Positions 33,989-43,476 of a stretch of 64,000 bases of DNA are shown piece after piece; within the stretch, counting starts at the first letter, position 1; every line of letters starts with the position of its first letter. The translations under genes and the position numbers were made by a program. This DNA comes from Paenibacillus sp. E222. Its GTDB lineage: Bacteria > Bacillota > Bacilli > Paenibacillales > Paenibacillaceae. The stretch lies in contig NZ_CP058552.1 in assembly GCF_013401555.1 (NCBI RefSeq), forward strand, positions 3,472,001 to 3,536,000, in the 5' to 3' direction. Under the pieces are notes generated by a model, which did not search any database, had not been told where the DNA came from, and saw only the letters and a program-made list of their open reading frames with translations.

Positions 33989-35428
33989 ATGACACACGGT
34001 GTAAAAACAAGGGAAGAGTTTAACCAGGCTGCACCATCGGGCGCACAGGCTAACACATTACCTGTATATATCGGTGCGGCTCCAGTCCATTTAGCTGCCG
34101 ATCCTTATGGGGCTACCAATCGCGTGATTTTGGCTTTTAACATGCAAGATTACAAGCGCAAATTGGGGTACGTGGATGATTGGGAGGAATTCCCGCTTTG
34201 CGAAGCGGCTTTTGCTCATTTCGACGATGAACAGCAAGGTCCTATTGCATTCGTGAATGTGTTAGATCCGACAAAAGACGTGACGGTTACGGCTCCAGCT
34301 TTAGCCACATTGGTTGATGGAGTGTATACGATTGCTGCTGACGGTGTATTGAAAGATAAAGTGCTAGTTACATCTTCAGACAGTGCCACTACGTATGTGC
34401 TCAATACGGATTACACACTCACGTTTAACGCACTAGGGCGTCTGATTCTAGCTGTCATTCCAGGTGGAGCGATTACAGGCTCAGATATTTGTGTTGGGTA
34501 CACAGCACTGAATCCATCTGCTGTTACGGCTAGCCGGATCATTGGAGGTACTGACGTCACAACAGGTGTGCGCACAGGTCTGGAATTGATTGAAGAAGTG
34601 TTCCAAGTAACGAAACTCGTTCCGAATCTAATCCTTGCTCCAGGTTACTCAGATGATCCGGTCATTGCAGCAATCATGGAAGCCAAAGCCAGGGACGTTA
34701 ACGGACTATTCGAGGCGTACGCCGTGACAGACTTGGATGCTAGTCAAAAATACATGGATATTGCCGAGTGGAAGAAGGAAAACGGGTATGACTCCATGTT
34801 GAACATCAATACCTATCCGTTATTCACGAATAAAGGGCGCACGTTTCATTCCTCAACCATTGCAGCAGTGCGAATGTTGACAACGGATGGAGCAAATAAC
34901 GGATTCCCTGTACAAACGCCTTCTAACCAGTCAATCAATGTAGATGGGATGGTTTATAAAGATGGAACGCCTGTCTTCATGCCATATGACCAAGCAAATA
35001 TGCTTAACGATAATGGCATTGTTACGGCTATTAACTGGCAGGATGGTTATCGGTTATGGGGTAACAAAACAGGTGCATATCCTGAGTTTAAGGATGCCCA
35101 GCGGTCATTCATTCCCGTGCGGCGGATGTTCTCATACGTTAAAAACAACTTGGTTCTGAATTATTGGAGCAAGGTAGATAATCCATTAAATAAAAGGTTG
35201 GTTGAATCCGTTTTGGATGATGCAAACATTTGGATTAATGGTCTAGTAGGGGCGAATTTGCTAGTCGGTGGTCGAGTTGAATTCAATGGTTCAGATAATC
35301 CAGCGGAACAGTTAAGTGCTGGTAGAATGGTCTACCGAGTAATTTTCACGCCACCAGGACCTGCCGAAGAAATTGAATTTATCGTATCTTACGATTCTTC
35401 ATATTATGCCGCGATGTTTGCAGCGTAA
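33989..35428 (+). CDS. contractile tail sheath protein
   Basis: 479 residues. The C-terminal conserved domain of sheath proteins is evident (IPVRRMFSYVKNNLVLNYWSKV, residues about 370-450), with the N-terminal variable domain (ANTLPVYIGAAPVHLAA, GPIAFVNVLDPTKDV). Shows the phage has a myovirus tail. Followed after 15 bases by the tube gene. Confidence 0.95.
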   Translation: MTHGVKTREEFNQAAPSGAQANTLPVYIGAAPVHLAADPYGATNRVILAFNMQDYKRKLGYVDDWEEFPLCEAAFAHFDDEQQGPIAFVNVLDPTKDVTVTAPALATLVDGVYTIAADGVLKDKVLVTSSDSATTYVLNTDYTLTFNALGRLILAVIPGGAITGSDICVGYTALNPSAVTASRIIGGTDVTTGVRTGLELIEEVFQVTKLVPNLILAPGYSDDPVIAAIMEAKARDVNGLFEAYAVTDLDASQKYMDIAEWKKENGYDSMLNINTYPLFTNKGRTFHSSTIAAVRMLTTDGANNGFPVQTPSNQSINVDGMVYKDGTPVFMPYDQANMLNDNGIVTAINWQDGYRLWGNKTGAYPEFKDAQRSFIPVRRMFSYVKNNLVLNYWSKVDNPLNKRLVESVLDDANIWINGLVGANLLVGGRVEFNGSDNPAEQLSAGRMVYRVIFTPPGPAEEIEFIVSYDSSYYAAMFAA

Positions 35429-35443
35429 AGAAAGGGGAAACAC

Positions 35444-35965
35444 ATGAAAAACATTCCAATCAAGCTAGCGGGTATGACACTGTTTCTGGATGACAACAAA
35501 GATAGCTTCGCTACGGGAGATATCACACTTCCATCCCTAACGCCAATGACCACAACTGTATCGGGAATGGGCATCTTAGGAGAAATCGATTTGCCGGATG
35601 CAGGACATTATGGTGCAATCCAGATCGGCATTGCTTGGCGAACAATTAATAAAGACGCATTCGCGCTCGTTAGTTCCAGCGTGAAAAAGCTGGAGATTAG
35701 AGGGGCCTTCAAGGAATACGATGTGACAGGAACTAAATTTGTAACTAAATCCATCAAGATTGTTATTAAGGGAGTAGGCAAAGGGATTGATTTGGGAACA
35801 CTTGCTCAAAATGCTGAAACCGGAACGAGCAATACAGTCGAAGTGTTGTATATCAAGATATTCATTGACGGAGACGAAGTTTTTGAGTTGGACAAGTTGG
35901 CTTATATCAGTAAAACAAACGGTGTAGACGATCAAGAAGACGTGCGCAAGGCTCTTGGGCTGTAA
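35444..35965 (+). CDS. tail tube protein (P2 gpFII-like)
   Basis: 173 residues. Beta-barrel tube pattern (IPIKLAGMTLFLDDNK, GEIDLPDAGHYGAIQIGIAWRT, KKLEIRGAFKEYD, VEVLYIKIFIDGDEVFELDKL). AAAGGGG upstream. Sheath-tube order is that of P2. Confidence 0.9.
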   Translation: MKNIPIKLAGMTLFLDDNKDSFATGDITLPSLTPMTTTVSGMGILGEIDLPDAGHYGAIQIGIAWRTINKDAFALVSSSVKKLEIRGAFKEYDVTGTKFVTKSIKIVIKGVGKGIDLGTLAQNAETGTSNTVEVLYIKIFIDGDEVFELDKLAYISKTNGVDDQEDVRKALGL

Positions 35966-35983
35966 CTATAAGGAGGAATTATC

Positions 35984-36334
35984 ATGGTAGAGCAAGAGAA
36001 GAAATTGGAAGATTTGACCGAAGTACAGCAGGCTGGGGTGGTTGTCAAACTATCCCGGCCTATTTTATGGGAAGGTGTAGAATATACGGAACTGCACTTA
36101 AATTTCGATGAACTCTCAGGTGACGATATCATTGACGTCGAGGGGGAATTCATCGACTTTATCGCAGGCAAGAAGAACGTTCTTGTATCTATGAAAGATG
36201 AACACCCTGCATATCATGCAGTTCTTGCTGCAAAGGCTGCTGGAGTACATCCTAACTTTATGAAAAAACTTAAGGCTCCAGAATTCGTGAAAGTCACAGG
36301 TGCTTCAAAGCGTTTTTTGAATCGTATGGGTTAA
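35984..36334 (+). CDS. tail assembly chaperone, short form (P2 gpE-like)
   Basis: 116 residues behind AAGGAGG. Sequence (VVKLSRPILWEGVEYTELHLNFDELSGDDI) matches phage tail assembly E proteins, which load the tape measure during tail assembly. The end holds T TTT TTG at 36313-36319, so a fraction of ribosomes shift -1 to make the longer product. Confidence 0.85.
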   Translation: MVEQEKKLEDLTEVQQAGVVVKLSRPILWEGVEYTELHLNFDELSGDDIIDVEGEFIDFIAGKKNVLVSMKDEHPAYHAVLAAKAAGVHPNFMKKLKAPEFVKVTGASKRFLNRMG

Positions 36335-36516
36335 GGGAAAGTGCAATTAAAAGCGTCATGAAATGGTCAATACGACTATCCCGAGTGGGCGGCGATCCAG
36401 CATATTGGATGAGCCGTCCTCTTTGGTTATTAGCGAAATGGATCAGAGCAAACAGTGAATTGTACGAAGAAGAACAAGCGCGTCGGGAGGCGGAAGGTAA
36501 TGGCCAAACAGTATGA
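35984..36516 (+). CDS. tail assembly chaperone, -1 frameshift fusion (E+E'-like)
   Basis: Reading shifts -1 at 36319 after T TTT TTG (36313-36319), replacing the short C-terminus by 65 residues (ESYGLRESAIKSVMKWSIRL...WLLAKWIRANSELYEEEQARREAEG) to a TGA at 36514-36516, 177 aa in total. P2 uses the same heptamer at the same place in E/E'. The shifted frame is open exactly to the tape-measure start. Confidence 0.85.
36313..36319 (+). promoter_or_regulatory. -1 ribosomal frameshift heptamer
   Basis: T TTT TTG read in the zero frame as CGT TTT TTG. Fits X-XXY-YYZ. Confidence 0.8.
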
Positions 36517-39397
36517 AGTCCGGTTTGAGCTGAATGGTGACATTGATCCTCGCCTGTCGAGGACGTTTGACTCCATCACCAAAGACGTGACAGCTCTGGG
36601 TCTGGATTTGGCGGGTCTGCAAAGAACTAAAGGGCTTGTTAAGATAACCAGGGATGCGAACGAGGCTAAAGGTGCATTTCATGAATTGCGCCAAGATGCG
36701 AAAGAGTTTGGTGAAGTCTTTGAACGAACGTTACAGTTCACGGGTGCCAAAGCCATTATTGATTCGGCCAGCGGCATGATTGGCGGCATGATTAGTCAGA
36801 TTGGTTCATTGGATGATGCCGTTCATCAGATGGGAGCTGCAACGGGCGCAACGGCTCAGGACATGGCACAATACAAAGACATTATTCAGGGTATCTATAA
36901 TTCAAACATTGGAGAAGGGTTCCAAGATATTGGTGATGCACTGGTAAATGTTCGCCAGGTTACCGACTTGGCGGGAGCTGCTTTGGATGATGCAACCAAA
37001 AAGGCATTGATCATGAAAGATACTTTTGGTTATGAAGTCAACGAATCTGTCCGTACAGTTGATGCCTTGATGAGAAATATGGGATTAACAGCAGACGAGG
37101 CGTTTAACTTAATCGCCCAAGGAACCCAGAAGGGTTTGAACCGTTATGACGATTTGCTCGACACGCTTAATGAATATTCTGTCCAATTTGCGGATGCAGG
37201 CTATAATTCTGAAGAATTTTTCTCTGTTTTAGAGTCAGGGGCAAAACGAGGCCTTTGGAATCTAGACAAAATGGGCGATATTCTCAAAGAGTTTAATATT
37301 CGGTTGTATAGTGGTGACGACAAGGTGGTTGAATCCCTTCAGCTCCTTTTTGCACCTGAAGGCGTTGAGGAATACATTTACGCCTTGAAGCAGGGCGGTA
37401 CCAAAACGAAGGAATACGGCGAACTCCTCAAATACGTAAGTAAAGACACGGCTACAGAGTTAGTCAAAAATCTTCAAGGCAATGCACGCAGCTATAAAGT
37501 GGCGTCTCAAGCAATCATGGGCATGATGGGCGATAGTGACCAACTGATGGCTGGTCTGTCTGACGGATCAATCAAGGCAAAAGACGCAGTTGTGGACGTT
37601 ATTGCGGCGCTTGATCGTATTGACGACATCCAAGAACGTAACCAACTCTCCGTTGAATTGTTTGGTACCCAGTATGAGGACTTGCGTAGCACTGCGGTAG
37701 AGGCGTTGCAGGACACCAATGGTGAGTTTGATAAGACGCTCGATACCATGAAGGAAATTGAAGAAGTTAAATACAGCAGCTTGACCAAAGAAATTCAAGG
37801 GCTCGGCCGAGAATTGATGACTGAACTTGTCATCCCAATCGGTGAAGACCTGATGCCGACATTGCGGGATTTGACCAATTGGGCAAAAGAAAATAAAGAT
37901 GTTATCAAAATTATTGCCCTTGGTGTACCTACCGCATTACTTGCCAAAAATGCAGTTTCCATAGGTCGGGATTTTGGCAAAGTCGGAAAGACTCTGTTCG
38001 ACACTACACAAGGTGCTAGCAAATTCAGTACAGCAATCGGTTTTATGACTAACCCTGTCGGCTTAGCTATTGGGGCCGTTGGTGCGCTCACGCTTGGTGT
38101 GATGGCATATAAGAAGCACCAGGAAGAAGCACGTCAGGAACTCATTCATATGGGCGATGCATTGAAAGATAGTATGCGTAGTTATGATGAGGTGGCCGAT
38201 AAAGCTAAGACCACCAATGATTTGGTATGGGAATACAAACACCTGAGCGAAGTTATCGAGGCCAACACGGGGAAATCTAGTGATTTAACGTATCAGAAAG
38301 AAAAACTGGTTGAAGTAACCGAAAGGCTTCAAGAACTATACCCACAGACCATTTCCCAATACGATATTGAGAACGGGAAACTGGACGAGAAGGTTAATCT
38401 GCTGCTTCGCGCAAGTGATGCGGAGAAAGACCGGATGAAACTGCAGCTTGAACTACAAGCTGCTGAAGGTCGAAGAGATATGGGTGATATGGAAGAACAG
38501 ATTACTTCCTTGGAATCCCAGACATCTAGCTTGAGAGAGCAAAAAGACGCTTTGGATATTGCTCGTGCCGCTTTTTCTGAATACGAAACGCAGTATATGC
38601 GTCTCATGGAAAACGATCCTTCGGAAGAAAGGACTCGTAAGCTTCAGGAATTGCTAGATAAAGCAAACGATGTCGGCGAAACTATTGGGTATTCATTTGG
38701 TCATCTCGACCTAATTAGAGGCGTAACCGATGAGATTGACGGTAGGTTAATTAATACACTAGATGAACTCCAAACCAAGTCTGAAGAGTTAAGTTCTGCT
38801 AAAGATAGCTATCAGGCTATCTACGATGCTCAGAAAATGTTAATTGAATTGAACCTGGGCGGGACAATCGATGAACAGTCACAGAAATACAAGACATTGT
38901 CCGATGACGGAAAGGCCGCTTTTGATAGAGCAGCGAATGCAGTAAAAGATTTGAATGCTCAAATGGATCTGATTCCATCCGAGAAAAAAATAAATATTGT
39001 TGCCACCTATCAGACTATCGGCAAACTTCCTACGACGCAAGATATCGTAACCAAATTAAACGGCACACCGATGAAGCAGTATGCAGACGGTGGTATTGCA
39101 AAGGAACCGTCTATTTTTGGTGAAGCTGGTCCGGAAATTGCGATTCCACTGAATAACAAACCTCGTTCGCAGGGCTTGCTTGATGAAGCAAACCGGATTA
39201 TGGGAAGAGATAGCGGGGCGCTTGCTGGATCTTCTAATATTTCGATTGCATTTTCACCAAGTTACTCTATTTCTGGTGGTGATCGTGATCAAGTGAAGGC
39301 TCAGGTTGTACAAGCTCAGACCATGGGGATTAACGAGCTGGAAAGTATGCTACGCCAATTGGATCGAAGAAATCAGAGGAGGAGTTTGGTAGGATGA
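36500..39397 (+). CDS. tail tape measure protein
   Basis: 965 residues from ATG 36500 (GGGAGGCGGAAGG upstream). N-terminal TP901-type core (residues about 80-330: GMIGGMISQIGSLDDAVHQMG, AATGATAQDMAQYKDIIQGIY), a hydrophobic stretch near 520-545, long coiled coils (KLQLELQAAEGRRDMGDMEEQI) and the C-terminal Gly motif YADGGIAKEPSIFGEAGPE. Its length sets tail length. Confidence 0.95.
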   Translation: MAKQYEVRFELNGDIDPRLSRTFDSITKDVTALGLDLAGLQRTKGLVKITRDANEAKGAFHELRQDAKEFGEVFERTLQFTGAKAIIDSASGMIGGMISQIGSLDDAVHQMGAATGATAQDMAQYKDIIQGIYNSNIGEGFQDIGDALVNVRQVTDLAGAALDDATKKALIMKDTFGYEVNESVRTVDALMRNMGLTADEAFNLIAQGTQKGLNRYDDLLDTLNEYSVQFADAGYNSEEFFSVLESGAKRGLWNLDKMGDILKEFNIRLYSGDDKVVESLQLLFAPEGVEEYIYALKQGGTKTKEYGELLKYVSKDTATELVKNLQGNARSYKVASQAIMGMMGDSDQLMAGLSDGSIKAKDAVVDVIAALDRIDDIQERNQLSVELFGTQYEDLRSTAVEALQDTNGEFDKTLDTMKEIEEVKYSSLTKEIQGLGRELMTELVIPIGEDLMPTLRDLTNWAKENKDVIKIIALGVPTALLAKNAVSIGRDFGKVGKTLFDTTQGASKFSTAIGFMTNPVGLAIGAVGALTLGVMAYKKHQEEARQELIHMGDALKDSMRSYDEVADKAKTTNDLVWEYKHLSEVIEANTGKSSDLTYQKEKLVEVTERLQELYPQTISQYDIENGKLDEKVNLLLRASDAEKDRMKLQLELQAAEGRRDMGDMEEQITSLESQTSSLREQKDALDIARAAFSEYETQYMRLMENDPSEERTRKLQELLDKANDVGETIGYSFGHLDLIRGVTDEIDGRLINTLDELQTKSEELSSAKDSYQAIYDAQKMLIELNLGGTIDEQSQKYKTLSDDGKAAFDRAANAVKDLNAQMDLIPSEKKINIVATYQTIGKLPTTQDIVTKLNGTPMKQYADGGIAKEPSIFGEAGPEIAIPLNNKPRSQGLLDEANRIMGRDSGALAGSSNISIAFSPSYSISGGDRDQVKAQVVQAQTMGINELESMLRQLDRRNQRRSLVG

Positions 39398-39603
39398 CGA
39401 CTTACAGAACCATCCAAGGGGATACCTGGGACGGAATCGCTTATAAACTTACAGGCAGTTATGATGCCATGCCTGCTCTGATGTATGCCAATCTCGATCA
39501 TATCCAAACAGTGGTATTTACAGCAGGTGTTGTCCTGGCCGTTCCTGAACTTCAGGCGCAGGAATCAAGCACCCTGCCTTCATGGAGGACGGCCGATGAG
39601 TAA
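39394..39603 (+). CDS. tail protein X (LysM-like)
   Basis: 69 residues, ATGA overlap with the tape measure stop. TIQGDTWDGIAYKLTGSYDAMPALMYAN is the LysM-like core of P2 gpX, a baseplate hub component thought to bind peptidoglycan. Confidence 0.9.
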   Translation: MTTYRTIQGDTWDGIAYKLTGSYDAMPALMYANLDHIQTVVFTAGVVLAVPELQAQESSTLPSWRTADE

Positions 39604-40645
39604 CCTGGTACAAAAGGGACGCTATGCTGCTGTGTCTCTCTTATTCAACGGGAAAGACGTGGACAAGGACATTGCACCATACTTAATGGACTTTACGTAT
39701 AACGATGGCTATTCCGGCCAAGGCGACGATATTACTATCCAACTGGATGATCGGGATAGGAAATGGATTAAAGAGTGGGTCCCACATGATGGAGACGAAA
39801 TTAAAGCAGACATTCTCACTTATCATTGGGACAAGCAGGGAGAAAAGTTGAAGCTTCCATGCGGGAAATTCTATCTCAAGTCGTTCACTTATGGTGGTAT
39901 GCCAGACACCATCACGATGGAAGCAAGTGCACTGCCTGTCGAGGGGAACAAGTCTAAACAGGAGCAGCGTTCGAAATCATGGGAAAAAGTTCAGCTGAAG
40001 ACTGTGGCCGCTGAAATTGCCAAACGTGCAAAGCTTTCGCTCGTTTATGAGGCTTCGTCCAATCCATCCTATGAACGCCTGGATCAGACTGAACAAACAG
40101 ACTTTGAATTTTTGCTTGGTATTGCTGTCAAAGAGGGAATCACCCTTAAAGTCAGCGGTGCCAAGCTTGTTTTGTTTAATGAAGAGAAGTTCGAGAAGGC
40201 AGCGGCTGCTTTTGATATCGTTTATGGGAAAGATGATGTCCTGTCATATGATTTTGAGTCCAACAGTGAGAATGCGGCATATGGAAGCTGCGAAGTGGTA
40301 TACACCATACCCAAAAGCAAGAAAGAGCCAGCAAAAACGGTCAAGGGTATATACAAGCTTCCCAAAGCAGGCAGCTTGCCTGTGCTTCGGGTTAACAAAA
40401 GTGTGGAAACGGTGGCTGAGGCCAATAGACTGGCAAAAAACAGCCTACGTGAGCAGAACAAAAAGGCGGGACGCGCTCGCCTGACTTTATCCGGCCATAC
40501 ACGGTATGCGGCAGGCTTGACCGTAAATATTAAAGGTTGGGGCTATTTTGATGGTAAATACATCATCGAGGCCGTTAATCATCGGATCAGTGCCGCAGCT
40601 CCATACACCGTGGATCTGGATATCAGAAAAGTATTGGGGTGGTAA
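39596..40645 (+). CDS. baseplate hub protein (P2 gpD-like)
   Basis: 349 residues from ATG 39596, overlapping X by 8 bases. Opening (VSLLFNGKDVDKDIAPYLMDFTYND) and DITIQLDDRDRKWIKEW match late-control D/VgrG N-domains; C-terminus (GRARLTLSGHTRYAAGLTVNIKGWGYFDGKYIIEAVNH) matches the gpD end. Confidence 0.9.
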   Translation: MSNLVQKGRYAAVSLLFNGKDVDKDIAPYLMDFTYNDGYSGQGDDITIQLDDRDRKWIKEWVPHDGDEIKADILTYHWDKQGEKLKLPCGKFYLKSFTYGGMPDTITMEASALPVEGNKSKQEQRSKSWEKVQLKTVAAEIAKRAKLSLVYEASSNPSYERLDQTEQTDFEFLLGIAVKEGITLKVSGAKLVLFNEEKFEKAAAAFDIVYGKDDVLSYDFESNSENAAYGSCEVVYTIPKSKKEPAKTVKGIYKLPKAGSLPVLRVNKSVETVAEANRLAKNSLREQNKKAGRARLTLSGHTRYAAGLTVNIKGWGYFDGKYIIEAVNHRISAAAPYTVDLDIRKVLGW

Positions 40646-40646
40646 G

Positions 40647-41084
40647 ATGATCAGTGCATTAATCAAAGTAGGCGAATGCTCGACCGTGGATTTTGAGTCA
40701 GGGACAATTACAGTCACATTTCCGGATAGGGAGGATGTTGTCAGTCGTAGTTTGCCTTTGGTGATTCCGGCCGGATCTGGTCTGTGGAATGGGGTTCCAC
40801 GTCCTAAGGACATGGTGCTGTGCCTGATGCTCGGTAATGGAGTGAGTAACGGTTTCTGTGCTGGCCGTGTGCCTGATACCTGGTTGGGCAGTCCTGGTCA
40901 GGAAGGTTTATTTTTCGAAGACGGGAGCCAAGTTTTCTATGATCTGAATACTGGAGCCTATCACATTAAGGCTAAAAACGTGATCGTAGAGGCTGAAACC
41001 GTTTCTATCAAGGCGACAACCGTAAACATTGAGGGAAATCTGGTAGTGACGGGTACTGTTACAGCAGCAAACATAGGGGGTTGA
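40647..41084 (+). CDS. baseplate spike protein V
   Basis: 145 residues from ATG 40647. OB-fold start (GTITVTFPDREDVVSRSLPLVIP), AGRVPDTW, and a C-terminal beta-helix repeat (AKNVIVEAETVSIKATTVNIEGNLVVTGTV) as in P2 gpV and phi92 gp138. Confidence 0.9.
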   Translation: MISALIKVGECSTVDFESGTITVTFPDREDVVSRSLPLVIPAGSGLWNGVPRPKDMVLCLMLGNGVSNGFCAGRVPDTWLGSPGQEGLFFEDGSQVFYDLNTGAYHIKAKNVIVEAETVSIKATTVNIEGNLVVTGTVTAANIGG

Positions 41085-41088
41085 TAGC

Positions 41089-41496
41089 ATGGCTTTACCT
41101 GATGGGGTTGCTGTTCTTGGAGATATCGTTTTTATTGTCACCAAATATAAAGTACGCACGTTCAGCGATTTTACAAGGACCAGTAACGACCGATGGGCAA
41201 ACAATGAAATCCTATTGAAAAAACCGCGTTCTCAGTTTTTGGGACCTGGATTGGATACATTCGACTTGAGCGTTTTGGTTGATGCCCGTTTAGGATTAAA
41301 TCCAAGAAAAGAAGTGGACAAGTTGGTTGCTTATAGTCGTGACGGGAAGATTATGAAATTCAGTATCGGTGGAAAAGGCATGGGCGTAGACAAAGTGAAG
41401 ATCACAAGTCTCGTCCAGAATTGGCAAAAGCTCGACAATCGCGGGAATCTAATAAGTGCCACATATAACCTGAGTTTGGAGGAGTACATTTCATGA
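41089..41496 (+). CDS. tail protein U (P2 gpU-like)
   Basis: 135 residues. VRTFSDFTRTSNDRWANNEIL, LGPGLDTFDLSVLVDARLGLNPRKEVDKL and GVDKVKITSLVQNW fit the P2 gpU family (tail terminator/baseplate). In P2 it lies before D; here it follows V, a rearranged order. Confidence 0.8.
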   Translation: MALPDGVAVLGDIVFIVTKYKVRTFSDFTRTSNDRWANNEILLKKPRSQFLGPGLDTFDLSVLVDARLGLNPRKEVDKLVAYSRDGKIMKFSIGGKGMGVDKVKITSLVQNWQKLDNRGNLISATYNLSLEEYIS

Positions 41497-41804
41497 GCGT
41501 GTATAACGTTACAGTGGATGACGCTCCGCTCCAATTTGGGTTATCTGGGGTTGAGGAAGTCAAACAGAATATCCGTACCATTATCAAGACAATTATGGGA
41601 ACTTGCCCGATGCATCGTGACTTTGGTATTGATCCGATCGTTATCGACATGCCCACGCCTGCGGCAGCGGCTTTGCTGGAGGTAGCGGCATTGTCTGCCA
41701 TAGAGAATTTTGAACCGAGAGTCCTGGTAACGGACATCACGGTTAACATAGATGAAAACAGCCTAGTGCCCATTGTGTACTTTACGTTAAGAGAGGAGGA
41801 ATAG
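41493..41804 (+). CDS. baseplate wedge protein W (gp25-like)
   Basis: 103 residues, ATGA overlap. VEEVKQNIRTIIKTIMGTCPMHRDFGID is the gp25/gpW core with the E-P-R motif in NFEPRVLVTDI. Initiates sheath polymerisation. Confidence 0.9.
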   Translation: MSVYNVTVDDAPLQFGLSGVEEVKQNIRTIIKTIMGTCPMHRDFGIDPIVIDMPTPAAAALLEVAALSAIENFEPRVLVTDITVNIDENSLVPIVYFTLREEE

Positions 41805-41806
41805 AC

Positions 41807-42916
41807 ATGGTGCTCAAGCTGGTTGAAGATGATCCACAGGTTATTCTAAGTAACATTTTGAGCAAGCACGAGGAAATCACCAAACGAAAAATGCAACCTT
41901 CAGATCCTGAGTATCTGAATCTGAGCGCCTTGGCGGCCATTATCGTTCAAGAGCGTGTCCAGATTAACGCAACGTTTAGTCAAAACATGTTGAGATATGC
42001 ACGCCAGAACGTACTTGATGAGTTCGGGTTAAATAATAGAACGCCTAGGCTACCAGCGGAACCAGCTCGAACCACACTGAGGTTCACGCTTTCTGCACCT
42101 CAGACATCAGCAATCATCATCCCTGCTGGAACACGGGTCACTCCGGATGGTAGCGGCGGTGAAATCTACTTCACAACCGAGTCTGTGCTACAGATTTCGA
42201 TAGGGTCGATTTCTGGCGATGTCGGCGCTGTTTGTTCGGTTTCAGGAACAAGCGGCAATGGATTTATCCCTGGACAGATTAATGCACTCATGGATCCAAT
42301 TGCTTTTATACAAAGCACGGTAAATGTGACGGAAAGCTCAGGCGGTGCAGATGAAGAAAAGGACGATGCTTATAGAGGACGTATACGCAGCGCTCCAGAA
42401 TCATACAGCGTAGCGGGTCCAGATGGGGCATATGAATATTGGGCTAAAACAGCAAGTGCGGCCATAATTGACGTTAGTGTGGAATCACCGGCGCCAGTTG
42501 AGATATTGCTCACACCGTTGCTTGTGGGCGGTGAGCTGCCAACACAAGATTTACTGGATGCGGTATATGATGCGGTATCAGCTCGTGACGTTCGTCCATT
42601 GACGGATCTGGTAAGTGTTCAAGCTCCACAAGTTGTAACGTACAATATCGGCCTGACATACTACATCGCAGTTGAACGGGCTACAGAGGCAGCAACTATT
42701 CAAGAGGCAGTGAATGATGCGGTGAATAGTTTTGTCACATGGCAGAAATCAAAGCTCGGGAGGGGCATTAACCCATCTGAGCTTATTTCTCGTGTTATGG
42801 CAGCAGGAGCACAGCGTGTTGCTGTTACTGAACCCATATTCACCGAATTGAATAGGACGCAAGTTGCGCGAGAAGGAGCTGTAAATCTGGTTTTTGGAGG
42901 TTTGGCCGATGAATGA
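41807..42916 (+). CDS. baseplate J family protein
   Basis: 369 residues. The IIIPAGTRVTPDGSGGEIYFTTES, SSGGADEEKDDAYRGRIRSAPESYSVAGPDGAYEYWA and VESPAPVEILLTPL motifs are characteristic of baseplate J. Wedge component linking hub and fibres. Confidence 0.95.
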   Translation: MVLKLVEDDPQVILSNILSKHEEITKRKMQPSDPEYLNLSALAAIIVQERVQINATFSQNMLRYARQNVLDEFGLNNRTPRLPAEPARTTLRFTLSAPQTSAIIIPAGTRVTPDGSGGEIYFTTESVLQISIGSISGDVGAVCSVSGTSGNGFIPGQINALMDPIAFIQSTVNVTESSGGADEEKDDAYRGRIRSAPESYSVAGPDGAYEYWAKTASAAIIDVSVESPAPVEILLTPLLVGGELPTQDLLDAVYDAVSARDVRPLTDLVSVQAPQVVTYNIGLTYYIAVERATEAATIQEAVNDAVNSFVTWQKSKLGRGINPSELISRVMAAGAQRVAVTEPIFTELNRTQVAREGAVNLVFGGLADE

Positions 42917-43466
42917 TATTGCGACAGTTGGATTGATTGGAATATTACCACCCAACCTTCAAAGCGATCCGTCATATCGTGCGGCTGCATTGGCAATTCA
43001 AGAGGAATTGGAAATCACTAACGCAGCAGTGAAAAGGATGTCAGTGTTTGACCGGATTGATACCCTGAATGATGCTGAAGCTGATGAAATGGCTTGGCAA
43101 TTACATGTCGATTTCTACGATGTGAGGTTGCCGATACAACAAAAACGGAGCCTGGTAAAGAATGCATATCTATTCCACTTCGCCAAAGGTACACCGGGAG
43201 CCGTAGAGGATCTGGTAGCGATCCTTTTTGGTTCTGGTCAAGTAGAGGAGTGGTTTGAGTATGACGGTGAGCGAGGTTATTTCCGGGTACGCACATCCGA
43301 TCCAAGCGCAACAAACGATAAGGCAGAGGAGTTTATCAAGGCGGTAAATTCGGTGAAGCGAAAAAGCGCTTGGCTAGAGGCGGTAGTCATTGAAGAGACG
43401 GTACATGCGAACGATTTATACTATGGAATTGCCGTACACATTGGCGAAACCATAACGATAGGATAG
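42909..43466 (+). CDS. tail protein I
   Basis: 185 residues from ATG 42909 (GGAGG upstream), overlapping J by 8 bases. EADEMAWQLHVDFYDVRLPIQQKRSLVKNA and KGTPGAVEDLVAILFGSGQVEEWFEY match P2 gpI, the fibre-attachment baseplate protein. Confidence 0.95.
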   Translation: MNDIATVGLIGILPPNLQSDPSYRAAALAIQEELEITNAAVKRMSVFDRIDTLNDAEADEMAWQLHVDFYDVRLPIQQKRSLVKNAYLFHFAKGTPGAVEDLVAILFGSGQVEEWFEYDGERGYFRVRTSDPSATNDKAEEFIKAVNSVKRKSAWLEAVVIEETVHANDLYYGIAVHIGETITIG

Positions 43467-43476
43467 GAGGGTCAGC

